The notes beneath the pieces are model-generated. The model was not told where the DNA came from and made no database searches. It was given only the letters and a program-made list of their open reading frames with translations. Both the position numbers and the translations under genes were made by a program. A DNA stretch of 64,000 bases, from contig NC_092584.1 of NCBI RefSeq assembly GCF_016086655.4, forward strand, positions 15,985,907 to 16,049,906, given 5' to 3'. This DNA comes from Lepeophtheirus salmonis (lineage: Eukaryota; Arthropoda; Copepoda; Siphonostomatoida; Caligidae). How positions within the stretch are numbered: position 1 is the first letter of the stretch; each line of letters begins with the position of its first letter. Of this stretch, positions 48,071 to 59,027 are shown piece after piece.

Positions 48071-49589
48071 TAGATTTACTTATCCGGCTGTTACAAGCCA
48101 ACCGGCCTAGAGATTGCACTCAAACTTGGCATCATAATGAAAAACAGTACTGCCAACCTAGAAAAAAAAATGAAATCCATTCAGTAAGAGCAATTTAAAT
48201 TAACAATTCCCAGTACTTTTTTGGAAAAAGTTTTTTACATAATACATATAAAATAAATTATTTTATTAATATTAAATTTCAAAAAGTTGAAATTTTCAGT
48301 TGCATACATTTTATACTTTAACAAAGAGAACACCTGGATATAAAAATTACTATAGGGGTAGGTCTACCCTCAAGATAATGCCTGTTTTTATTGAATGCAC
48401 ATGTTTTGGTATCACATTTGCAAAAGTATTAAATAAATTATCCGATGCATAAAGGTATTAAATACAAATATGAAATCAAAAGACAACTTGATTGACGAAT
48501 TAATACAAACCAAAATTAAAGTACAAATAATTTTAAAATATTGGATTAAATATAAACAGATCTATTTATAAATTTAAAAAAATGTTACTTCGATGCATAG
48601 AACCACTCTAAGAAGTCAATACTCAAGCGAATCAATAAATTTAATATATTTTCTTAATACAGCATTTACTTTCAACTGTCTTACCTTATTACAATTACTA
48701 GCTTTCTAAAGTATCATTGTTATTTTTTTACGTTTTAATGTGTCTACTACAGGACATTTTTGTAAATTAATACCTCTCTAATTATTAATACCTCGTGTGT
48801 GGTATTGTGTCCGCACTTTTTTCGGACCAAGGACGGCGGTCCAGTAAAATCCATTCCTACATACTTGCCACTACTTAAACAAAGTAATATCTATCCGTCG
48901 TGACGTGAGAGTCTCTTTACTTTTTACAATGATTCCGTTATATAATCAAGTAAATTGTAAAACTAAGTAACATATCTTCCAAACTATACATTCAAAGTCT
49001 CTTCCTCTAAGGGCATCATACCTCTTGGAGCATTTATTCAAAGAGTTGACCATGGATATTCAAGAATTGAGAGGATGTTTACGATCTGGAAAAGACGGGA
49101 TGACTATAGATGAAGTTCATTGTGTATAAGAAACGAATATAATATGGAATTGTAAATTATACCTTGAAACCAACCAATCTTCTAATCTTGATGTATCAAA
49201 GGCATGAACCGAACCTTGGATGACTATGAAGCTTTATAAGTGGGTTTATAATATTGAAGGAATAATTAATTGGCCGAAGGAACTTGTATATCAAATAAAT
49301 GACTACTATTTAATGACTTACTTCATACCTATGATTGATTTGTTCTACTAAGGTTACGTCCATCCTTAAACACCTTTGCATTTTCTCTATTTTCATGTTC
49401 TTCTTTGAAATACCATTTAAATTTAAAAAAAGGTGGGTTAAACTTAAAAAAAGTATCGATATGATATATTCGTATTATATTTTATTATAATCTAAAAAGT
49501 TTTTCTTTTTAGCAAGATATAGGCAATAATCTTAATGTTTATTTCATATATCTTAATCTACGTTGGACATTTATACGAAAAATGCCAAA

Positions 49590-49690
49590 GACAGGCCCCA
49601 AGGACCGACAGTCCTAAAGACGATAGGACCAGTCATTAAGAATGGACTTGACCGAATAAGTAAAGACTGACACAACACTAGTCGAGAGTT
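49590..49690 (-). repeat. GTCC/GGAC-rich dispersed repeat, copy
   Basis: The minus strand reads AGTGTTGTGTCAGTCTTTA, then GGTCAAGTCCATTC, GACTGGTCCTATCG, TAGGACTGTCGGTCCTTGG. The first block is shared with 11466 and 61052, the rest in style with the other copies. The downstream part with TTGATGTCATCA is missing. Confidence 0.6.
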
Positions 49691-50289
49691 GTTTATCTAA
49701 AGCAACATATGTTGCTTAAAATAACAAACAGATATTTATTATATTACGGCAAAACGCATTTTTGTGATGTAATCAATATGCAAGTTGTCTATTCTGTATT
49801 TTATAAGCTTTTTTTTAATTTTGCCAATTTTTCAAATACTATATCAGCAAATATGTCTCCAAAATAGGGCATCTAATCCATGACGACAGTAAAATCGCTC
49901 AACCTACAATTTTCACTAACGTTATAAATTAGCCCATAATTTAAGGAGACAACATCTTGGGGATTCAAAGTTGATATTTTTACCAGGTAAATTGTACAAA
50001 ATTGTAATAAATCATGATAAAACTCCATCAAATAAATATCTTAATATTAAAGAATATGGATTGTTTATTATAAATGATCATATTTTTGTCTAAGAAACTT
50101 TTGAAGGCTAATTCGATAAGATTTCATTTGGCAAATTACATATAGCAGTATTCCATCGATATATGGGCAAGTTTTATTAAGAAAGAGCACAAACAATGAA
50201 TAATTGATAATATTTCCTCGAATATTCACGAAAAAGCAAAAAAAAAAATATATTTAGAAAATTAGAAAGATACATCTCAACGTTTTTAT

Positions 50290-50405
50290 GTGTGTACATA
50301 CTTTCGGGCCCCGGTGATTCCAAGAGAAATAAATATACTTTATATTTATGGATTGAACCAAAAGATCTCTAGGTGAGATGGAATAATTGTAATACTATAG
50401 TGTTT
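50290..50405 (+). repeat. Dispersed repeat, copy 2 (partner at 8281)
   Basis: Same orientation and block order as 8281-8395, starting TGTGTACATA and ending near AATACTATAGTG. The two copies differ at about one position in four. Confidence 0.55.
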
Positions 50406-51449
50406 CTCAACAATTTGTATATGACTATGGTCTTGTTATTTCGTACAAACACTTTCTGTATATCGCAAGAGGATTTTCTATTATTTTACCAACACAAAAC
50501 CCTTTAATGCTTTGTTTTACTGGTTCTTTTTAATAATGAGCGCGTTTCTAAACTGTAAATTGTATTCTATATCCCTGGATAATGTATATATTTAATAAGA
50601 TGAATATTTAAGCTACTTGATATGCTATGCATTTTGATTCACCATCTACCTTCAAAACATTTATAACATTAGACTAAGTCATTACGTCGTTTTTAATAGC
50701 ATTATTTTTCAGATCGTCTATCCACACGTTTTATCAAACAGAAGTTCCTCACCTCTTACAAAAGTAGATACATTTTCATCGTCCCACAGTGGCCCAAACA
50801 ATGGGCTTTACCAAAATCTCATATGAAATTATAAAAATAAGGTTCCTTGACAATTCTAATACCAATATAAAATCGACATTTTGCTCCATATCTAGTTGAT
50901 AGTAGAGCCTCTTCAACATGGATCGTAGTTTTGTCTTTATTTGTGAAGGTCTTAACATATTTATATGTAGATTTGATTATACTAAAAACATCTCGATTTT
51001 GAATACACTAGAGATCTCAAGATCAATCGTTAAAAGACTTTGTATATTTGAATTCCCTACAGAGTACCTACGTAAGAATTTATTTTCTTAATGTAAAGCT
51101 AATTTGCGCAAGAGAATTGAGAGTTTCTTGATATCTTATTACACTCATATCCTGACTTCCAAATTTAGAAATATCGTCATGAGGGGATGTTGAAAGGTTT
51201 TTTTTCTACAATTTCGTCTACAATTATAAAAATGTACTATTTATTACGATGACATTTTAAATAAAACATGCGATTAAACTATTTCTTGTGTACTATATTA
51301 GTTTGTGTTACTCAGGGCAACACATATATATTAGTATTCCTTACTCCTCTATAGAGTATATGCAGGGATGAAAATCCCCTATCTTTTTTAACTCTCCCCT
51401 TTTGTAATATAAAGAATGAATTTTCATTTTCCCACTTGTTTTCATTATT

Positions 51450-51640
51450 GTTTAGTACTGGGTCGGTCTTAGTACTAGAACTGATTAAACAAAGAAGAAA
51501 TACATTTTAGTGACGTCATCAAAGCGCAAAATTTGTAAGATTGTGGACTGAACCGTAGAACTGAACTGGACCTGACCAAAACTGAGCTGGAAGGGACTGT
51601 AGTCTTATATTTTATTTTCCCAATACCAAATTGTGTTTGA
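51450..51640 (-). repeat. GTCC/GGAC-rich dispersed repeat, copy
   Basis: The minus strand reads CTACAGTCCCTTCCAGCTC, TTGGTCAGGTCCAGTTCAG, GGTTCAGTCCACAATCTTA, TTTTGCGCTTTGATGACGTC, then TCAGTTCTAGTACTAAGACC. It shares the TTGATG(A/T)CGTCA block and the CAGTTCTAGTACT block with 30363 and 31093. This is the most G/C-rich copy and perhaps the least eroded. Confidence 0.65.
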
Positions 51641-51899
51641 AATAACAAATCCTTGGATAGGAACAGTTCAAAAATGAAACAAAATGGTGAAAAACACCCA
51701 AATGAAGACAACAGAATGTTTTTTCGTGGTTTTTTTAAATAATTAGTTTTGATCAGACTTAAATTAAGAACATTTCCTGTGTACTTTGATGTCAGCCGTC
51801 AATTGATCAACTAGTAGGTTATCAAAAAAAAAAAAAAGGCTTGCCGGCGTTTAAAGAAATGGCATAATCGGTAGTATTAAAAATGATATTATAACTATT

Positions 51900-53697
51900 G
51901 TGTTTTTTTTTCTCATATAAAGACTTTATTCGTTTAGAGAAGTTACATATATAAATAAACATTTTAGTTTAAAATTAAATCCCTAAACTAAAGTCAATAC
52001 AACAATTAACTAGCACGGGGAGTCAAAAGATAATTAAAATACTCCGTAGTCGTTGATCACATTTCATAAAAATCATCAATAAAATTAGTAAAATGATCTG
52101 GTAGAAAACAAATGAATAAAAATTATTAAAATCATACAACCTAAAAAAAATTAGGATGGTGACAAAAAGAACAATATTCAAGCATTAGATGAACAAAATT
52201 TTTTAAACCGTCGGTGGATGCGTATTAGACGGCGAAGAAACGTCATATTGTCTTTCGAACCATTTGGGTAGTAGCGTATCAAATTCCCAGTGTACTTCAA
52301 CGTTAGATTAGAAGAAATCTGAATTTTATTGGCAAAGACAGAGTATCTTGAAGCAGTCGAAATAAAAATAGCTCTAAATTCTTCATTTCGGATAGGGTCG
52401 TCTTCTGTCAGCTTCTCTGCTATCCTACTTCTACAGCTCTATGGCGCGAGTTTTTGTAGGAGCACTCGAAATATTTGAAGTGAGCCCGAATAAAAGAATA
52501 GCAGTCACGAATTTATCACTTATTCCTGCTATGTTAAGCAATATGAATTTTTTCAGTATATGTAGTGAAGGGCAGTCTGCAAAAGCATGAATAATTGTAT
52601 TAAACAATTTTCCACAGTCCTTGCAAGGAGCATTGAAGAATATACATCCTGAAGATATTTGAAATTGCGAAGTAAATCGCTTTCCATCTTTTACTTTAGA
52701 AATTGAACCCATGATTATCTTCTTCCATGATATGGGCAGGCCCAATATTTTTAAGAACTTGTCGCAGATTTTGTCAGCTTCCTCCTTATAATTTAATGCA
52801 AAAGACATTCTCAAATGCCATGGAATGGGCATCATGTGATTGTCTGCGGCTCTCTTTAGTGGATAAAAATTTTTCCTACAGTTGAACATTGAGTCTTTGC
52901 TCAAATCATGAAAGGAGATAATACCTCTCGATAAGGCTAACCATTCTAATTGTTTTGGTTCCACGAGGTTTTTAAAATAAAACTTCTTCTGACAGTTCTG
53001 TCGCACCACATCAATGGTGGAGGTGGATGAAAATGAGGGCGTTCCTTTCCAAATAATCCTATGTGCTGCCGCTAAAGATGGAGATAATTCCAGCAAGTGA
53101 TCATTTATCAAATCTGTTCCCAGCATAACCCATGTGTACATCGAGGACATAGTGGCTCGCCACTTAGTCTCTGGATGTCTTGAAAGGTCAATTATAACTT
53201 TTTGATATACTTTGGGCAGTATTCTTGAGAGCAGAGATAATCCTCCACCCACAAGAGATCTAGGTCGTTTGATTGAGGGTAAATAGCTCCTATGAAAAAG
53301 CATATTAAGCCAGGACTCTTCTTCTTCAATTGCTCTCTCAGCGAGCCAGGGAATAGCTGTTGCCTTATATAGTATATTAGGAATAATTAAGAAATTATAT
53401 CGGTACTCTTCTGAAGATTGAAACTTCTCCATTATTAAATGGAAGAACACACATACTTTTTTAGGAATGTCCAATTTGAATAAGAGGCACCTTTTGAATC
53501 CCATAGAATTCCCAATATTTCCACTGTGTCCTTAATTGAACATCCGGCAATTTGAATAGCCTTACATGGGCTCCATTTACCAATAGGCAGAACAACAGTC
53601 TTTTTATAGTTTATTTTCAAACCGGACTCATACTTATTGAAGTAGTTCAAAATCACTTCAATTCGTATAGCTAATTGAGCCTCCGACTTAGCTTCTT
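51900..53697 (-). mobile_element. Non-LTR retrotransposon (LINE), copy B, 5'-truncated
   Basis: The minus strand carries the C-terminal part of the ORF2 seen in copy A. The frame 53435-53656 (YESGLKINYKKTVVLPIG, ILGILWDSKGASYSNW) continues by a one-base shift into an open frame of 357 codons (52431-53504). Landmarks are ILYKATAIPWLAERAI, WVMLGTDLINDHLLELSP, PIPWHLRMSF, and a cysteine/histidine cluster CKDCGKLFNTIIHAFADC (spacing C-x2-C-x8-H-x4-C). That cluster resembles the zinc-binding module found near the end of L1/Tx1-type ORF2. The reverse transcriptase core and endonuclease are missing, as expected for 5' truncation. The 3' tail ends near a T-run at 51901-51910. It lies 379 bp upstream of the host exon, antisense to it. 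Confidence 0.88.
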
Positions 53698-54050
53698 AGT
53701 GTTTTTTTGAAATTATACATAAAAGACAGCATTTAAAAATTTCAAGATGCCAAAAGGTATAGGCCCTTTTAGACAACTCTAGATTAGTAGTAATGGGAAA
53801 TTTACGGATTGCAATTACATTATAATTGTCAAATTGTTAAAAAAGTGTCACAGGAGGCATACAGCTGAATTTGTTATGTTCCTCTGTCAACTCAACCCTA
53901 ACTCGACATATACCCCATTTATAACTATTCATGTTCTAAACATTAACTTGTTTAACTCAAATCAAATTTTAGTAGATCGTAAATATCCACAATTTATAAA
54001 TAATTTCAAACCACCTTTTCCTATGAATATTTCAGGAATTTGAGCATCAA

Positions 54051-54075
54051 TTAAATCATTTTCATTCTTTTACAG
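54051..54075 (+). promoter_or_regulatory. Splice acceptor with polypyrimidine tract
   Basis: A T-rich run (TTTTCATTCTTTTACAG) ends in AG at 54074-54075, immediately before an open coding frame that matches a known membrane protein family. This is the expected form of a 3' splice site. Confidence 0.85.
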
Positions 54076-54289
54076 GAACTCGTAGCCTCAAGCCCCAGCC
54101 AAAAAAATTGGAAAGGAATAACTATTGCCATCCTTGTGATTCTGATTATACTTGCCTCAGTTGGCTTGTCAGTTGTTTTATTAACACCCCCAGACCCTGG
54201 TCCAGGAGTCAAAGGAGAAAGATTTTCAATAGAAGACATACTGAGCAATCGATTTCAACCTCGGAGATTTAATGGCACATGGATATCTG
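54076..54289 (+). CDS. Dipeptidyl-peptidase-like protein, transmembrane exon
   Basis: One internal exon of 214 bp (71 codons plus one base), bounded by AG|GAA and G|GTAAGT. It encodes ELVASSPSQKNWKG (residues 1-14), a 22-residue hydrophobic helix (15-36), LLTP (35-38), a proline/glycine linker, then ERFSIEDILSNRF (48-60) and TWIS (68-71). The order NWKG, helix, VxLLTP, a (S/T)xEDL box and a Trp about 15 residues later is characteristic of type II membrane proteins DPP6, DPP10 and DPP4-like peptidases. In vertebrates DPP6 and DPP10 are non-enzymatic partners of Kv4 channels; arthropod relatives include active peptidases. This exon lacks the beta-propeller and hydrolase domains, so activity cannot be judged. 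The first cytoplasmic exon and the next exon were not found within the window. No stop codon or frameshift is present, so it looks like a live gene. Confidence 0.9.
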
Positions 54290-55314
54290 GTAAGTGCATT
54301 TCAGTATTTTGTCTATTCAAAAACATGATTATAAATATTTTGAAAATTTGCACTAATTCTTGTTAAGTTGTGAATATTCCTACTCTTAAATGAGTATAGG
54401 ACAACAGTTAAAGGGAAGTTATTGGGAAGATAATACATAATTTCAAGGCTTTCTCTTATTTCATTTTAGAGGAATTAGTAAAAGATCTAATAATGATTAG
54501 TATGCTATCAGTTAAATCAGACCAGCTCAAACTGCTAGACGATTTTTATTAGGGTGATTAATCATCACACGTTTTATTTTAAAATACAGGCCAAATATTG
54601 TTTTTTGATTGAGTCATGAAATATCCAGTTTTATGTGAAACAAATAGCGGAAGTTACTTTTTTTGATAGGATCTTTTTTATAACACAGTTAGTGAACTGT
54701 GTAAAAAAGTAATTCCATTTAAACGTACTTAATTCCATGATGAAAAAATTAACTGCTATAATAATAAGTCGTTTTAATTTTGTATCTTTTTTTACACTCG
54801 TAAATATCAATTGAAGTACCAGAAGTACTTGTTTAAATATAAGAAAAAGAGAAACTAAACTTTTATTTTAAAATAATCTGAAAAACATGAATTTGTGGTT
54901 TCAATAAGATATCATTAGTTATCCTTGTAGTTAAAAAAATATTAATTTTGTCCGTGAATTATGAACAATATATGGGAATTTCGGGAATCAAATTAATTCT
55001 CATCAGTTTTGATAAGTTTCCTTGTATCATATTAAGTATTAGATACAATAATATAATAGTGTAATTACGGTTGTACGACGCAGTCAAAAAAAAGTATCGA
55101 AGAAATAAAATAAAAAATACTTTTCGGCAAAACAGAAACCTAAATCACTAAACTTTGATTATAGATTGCTACATATACATGTAAATCCTATACTCCTTAT
55201 CAAAATAAATATAAAATTCTGTATAAATAGGCTGAATGTTTAAGGAAAATTAATACTAAAATCTGAAAACTATATGGCAATAAAATGTAGATTCAAAGGA
55301 ATGAAAAGCACTTA
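54290..55314 (+). other. Intron of the DPP-like gene, no other feature
   Basis: Starts GTAAGTGC, a strong donor. The following 1 kb is A/T-rich with no repeat I recognise. A 28-codon stretch after TTTTAG near 54470 ends in a stop and does not fit the family. Confidence 0.55.
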
Positions 55315-56115
55315 TATTGTGTGGTCCATTGAAATCTAAACACTTTGTAATTCAATAATGAATGAAAATTGAGTGATTGAAATTAAATATTAAAGTATAA
55401 GCAATTAGTCACAAAGCAAAACAAACCGAAGCTCTTGAACTTACATTCAAGTCTAGAAATTGACACTTGAAAGTAATTGAAGGATTTCCATAAGCACATT
55501 CCAGGCAGTTGAGCGTCTCCAGGACCACCTTGTACGCTGCCAGCAAGTCCAAAACACTTGAGAGGAGGAAGGGATTTGTCAAAAAGGCCAAAATAGACAG
55601 GGAAGAGTTAACAAAATGGCAAAGGACAATCCCCTCAAGTCCATGAGGGGCCATGCAAAAGATATTTCACACCAGATACCTATAAAAAATGGATAAAAAG
55701 AGCCCTGTGAGATCAGAGAGGCCACTTATGATACCAACAATGGAAAAAAGTTATCTCCTCCGTCGCAAGACTCTTTTGCATAAGTTTTCTGAGTTTTTTT
55801 CAAATCTTTTTGACACTTTTGGCCCCTAGACCCCTGATGCCAACACCCTCCACTACATTTTTTGGGTGCATGTCTAGAGAAAGGCCTCAAGTGTGATTTA
55901 TCTAAAGACCAAGGTCCAAGGCTCTCAAAGATACTGTCAATAAACTTTGCGTCCCCCAGGAAGCTATCATTTCTACTGAGGGCTGCTACATTAATGATTA
56001 ATAGAGCTCATACAAACATATATTTTCGTATTGTTTTATTTAAATTCTATTGTTAATTATATCTTATTGAAGTTTTAAGATTCAAAATGCTCAGATTTTA
56101 ATGGACTACTCGATG
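55315..56115 (+). mobile_element. TIR-bounded mariner-type element (copy 2), decayed
   Basis: The ends match the 13383-13888 element. The left end has GTGTGGTCCATTGAAATCT and the right end, inverted, GAGTAGTCCATTAAAATCT; both lie next to TA. The plus strand has VSRTTLYAASKSKTLERR, KGFVKKAKIDREELTKMA (with a frame change) and DNPLKSMRGHAKDISHQI, which are the helix-turn-helix and linker of a mariner-type transposase. Later, YCQ-type and VNKAWAS-like C-terminal traces appear weakly near 55920-55990. At about 801 bp it lacks most of the catalytic core. It lies inside the DPP-like gene's intron if the gene continues rightward. Confidence 0.7.
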
Positions 56116-56584
56116 TAAATCTTGAAGTATATAATATCCTAATTCACTAACAGACGTTTCAGAAAAAAACAAAAATAAAATTTTGTACAATTGAAAAAAT
56201 TGCAATTTCATCATAGACATATTTACAAAAAAATATAAGACAAATCCTAAGTATACAGGTATATTCATATATTGATATATTGAAAAATACGGATTACTCC
56301 AAATTATTTTTGTCTAAATATTTGATTTTGTGAAAAATAAAAACCAGTGGAATTGTTTCGGTTTATATTTATGTTATTTAAAATATAGAACCACAATAGA
56401 GAATGACAAAAAAAAACCAATAATTTTATTAAATCATAGTATTTAATATACGTACCGCACAGAGTGTAAAACCATACTTAACCGAACCGAGATGCAACCT
56501 TGTACCATACCAACCCTACTTAGCAACCATTTCATGTTTCCCCTGATAAAAAAAAACACCCAAGTCTCTTCCGTATATTTTCCT

Positions 56585-57165
56585 TAGATTCAATACATTA
56601 GAGTTAGTTATCATATCCCAAGAGCAACAATAGCAAAAGATTTCAACCTTGCTTACACTGGAATGTCACTAGAAGATGTTATTGTGACCAAAGATAGCTT
56701 AAAATCAACTGTTTACCTTGTCAAGAAGCACTTGCATAAGGGTGATGATCTTGGAAAAGCACTCAAGAGTGCTTTTCCAAGAAAATTGACTACTGAAGAT
56801 GCAGCCAGATCTCTTTATGTCGAAGATAGCCATTGATGTCAATGTTTCAAGTTACATCAACTCATGGTGCATCAAAAAGGCTTGTAGTGTCTATCCTTGA
56901 GATCAAAAAGTTCCACTCCTGACAGCAGAGATTGTGAAAAAGTGAACCATTATTTCAGTTCCAATTTTTTTTTCTGAATTCTTGTCTTAACGTATCTCCA
57001 TTGCCCGGAGTAACGTATCATGTGAGAAGTAGACTCCTGGTTTGTTGAAGCCTAAACAGACTTTGTCAATGAGCAATGGGCTTTCATGTCAGAGGCTTAC
57101 ATCAAAAGCACCTGCAATAAATTCAGCCAGTAACTCTCTGTCATTACGGTCGTCATATTCAAGAT
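56585..57165 (+). mobile_element. Mariner-type transposase remnant
   Basis: The plus strand reads IPRATIAKDFNLAYTGMS near 56610-56660 and KSTVYLVKKHLHKG, then further on IDVNVSSY, VPLLTAEIVKK and, near 57050-57120, NEQWAFMSEAYIKSTCNKF, the usual segment just before the GGYIE ending. The central catalytic boxes are not readable. Frames change often, and the conserved order of motifs is the main support. Confidence 0.55.
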
Positions 57166-57179
57166 AATTTATCTTTTAA

Positions 57180-57500
57180 ACCATTATTGTTAATCATAGT
57201 AACAAAATTGTTTTGGTTATTAAATGTATATAAAAATACCAAAACGGAGTCAACGAAACCAAATAGTGCGTGGTTGAACGTTATATGATCAAAATCATAA
57301 AAACTATTCTCATTTTCAGTCAACTGCCTTGCGTCTTCTCCTTGGTTGAAGAAAAACAGTGAAATATGCCGTATTTTTTTCTTTACTACTGTCCATCTTT
57401 GACAACCCCTCAAACAATATTCGGTCAAATAATCGCAAAACTGTTTATCATACATATTATAAAAGGCAACCGTTGGAAAAATAATGTACATATGTCTCTT
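57180..57500 (-). mobile_element. 5' fragment of a mariner (FRRFRSGNFDV family)
   Basis: The minus strand has a leader (57420-57500) related to those at 28290-28400 and 44430-44570. It then reads MDSSKEKNTAYFTVFLQP or, in the adjacent frame, KKIRHISLFFFNQGEDAR, followed by QLTENENSFYDFDHITFN and FVDSVLVF. That is the N-terminal region up to the SGNFDV segment, where the similarity stops near 57225. No catalytic region follows. Confidence 0.7.
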
Positions 57501-57851
57501 TACAAAGCTTATTAACTATATTAAAAATCATTTATCTACAAAATACCCCAATTTATCTGTCAGTAAAATTTCCTGCAGTCAAAATGTTTTCAATCCGCTC
57601 ACAATTGATATTAATTTATGTCAAAATCATGTTTTCATAACTAAATAATTTACTTTTGTCATGGTCAAATTGAATTTTGCGTGCCCTGCATTCCTTTTTA
57701 TTATACAAATATTATATAACCACAAATATTTTTTTATTCTTTTTATATTATTAATTTGATTTTATAATAGTTTATCCCATAACTTTTTCCATACACGTGT
57801 ATAATCATTAATCAATTTCTTATGTAATATGTGATATTAAACGACCATATA

Positions 57852-59027
57852 CAGGGTTCGGAAGCAAAACGTGGATTTTAGAAAAATGTCAATAATTTTA
57901 TATTTTGCAACATAATTTTGAAATTTGTTAAAACAAAACTTTGAGAAACGACCTTTGTGAACATGTTCACTAAATATAGCCGGCCTCAGCAGCAATCACA
58001 GCCTCCACGCTGCGGCAGAAAGCCTTGCCGGAGTTAATGATGACTTTAGGGAGTCCACGATTGAGTGAGATGTCCGGTTAGTCTCCCTCTCCAATGTGAC
58101 CCACAAAGCAAAGTCCAACAGGTTCAAATCCGCCGAACTTGGCAGAACTTATGCTATTTGGTGGATGTGCACCATCTTCGGTCCACACATAGTTGTCCTC
58201 TGGGTAGGTGGCCTTAAGTCATGGCAGTATTGTGAACCTCAGCACCTTTTAGTAGGCCTCCTGGCCGATTTTCTCCCGCGCCTTAAAAAAGAAGGGAGGA
58301 GGCATCTTCTTGCCGTCAGAAGCTACGAACCTCAGGACCATTGTTTGGGCTGGATGTTTAGTACGAACCTCCTCTGGTGATCTCCCAAGCCAACAGTCGT
58401 TCAAACAGTTGTCGACCTGGCCCACGATGAAAATGTTCTCGTCTGGGGAATTTTTTACAGTGTCCCCAGTTGTGTTGCTCCACGCACGAACTTTCTTGCC
58501 CCTCTGCAGTCTCCTTTCCTTCTGAGTGTCTTTCAACAGGTGGCATGGTGTCCTTGTGTAAGAAGACAACGCAAGTCCTGTTTCACAGCCTTCCTGATTG
58601 TCCCCTCGTCAACGTCAAACTCGTTAGAGAGGTGAATCATGGATTTTATGGGGTCCTCCTTGATTTTCTTCTACAGGCCCCCCATAAACTCAGAATCCCT
58701 TTTCAAGTTGTGTCCCCCACTGCCTTCTTTCCTTGAGGAGTCATGCCCATCCTTTTTCATCTTGGCCATCTTGAAAATAAGGCTCCTGGAGCACTTCACA
58801 ATGTCCATAATCTCTGCCACCTCATATTTGGCATCTAGAAGGTCTGAGATTCTCTGAATTTTTGCTTTTTGCTCACTCATGATGAAAGATTTGATAAATT
58901 TTATTTTTGTTTAATTATGCAGAAAGGACAGGAGATTCGGTATATGCTGGGGGAAATCACAAAACCTCTCTATTATAATTACATGAATAGCATTTATCAA
59001 CAGTCCACGTTTTGCTTCCGAGCCCTG
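57852..59027 (-). mobile_element. TIR-bounded mariner-type transposon (MSEQKAK family)
   Basis: A 1176-bp unit with TA on both sides (57850-57851 and 59028-59029). Its terminal inverted repeats match at 23 of 24 positions (CAGGGYTCGGAAGCAAAACG then TGGA). The transposase starts at 58880 (MSEQKAKIQRISDLLDA) and continues KYEVAEIMDIVKCSRS, DPIKSMIHLSNEFDVDEG, TIRKAVKQDL, SPDENIFIVGQVDN (first catalytic box, SPDEN for SDEK), MVLRFVASDGKKMPP, YVWTEDGAHPPN (second box degraded) and FGGFEPVGLCFVGHIG, replacing the third box. It ends EAVIAAEAGYI-stop near 57970. A deletion between the second and third catalytic boxes, plus two frameshifts, makes it inactive. Well-kept ends mean it could still be cut by a related enzyme. 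Confidence 0.9.

Larger units (their letters stand above)
48071..51449. other. Gene-poor stretch with dispersed repeats
   Basis: It contains an inverted copy of the GTCC/GGAC repeat at about 49590-49690 (minus strand starts near GTGTTGTGTCAGTC) and the partner of the 8281 repeat at 50290-50405. The minus strand at 50776-50958 has a 60-codon open frame without recognised motifs. Small hairpins are present near 48790 (AATACC with GGTATT) and 48812 (GTCCG with CGGAC). No gene is supported. Confidence 0.4.

Noticed and set aside
54476..54553. Next exon of the DPP-like gene after a TTTTAG acceptor
   Set aside because: The frame ends in a stop after 27 codons and its sequence does not follow the family pattern after the Trp.
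58096..58736. Several plus-strand open frames of 71-94 codons
   Set aside because: They are shadows of the minus-strand transposase inside 57852-59027.
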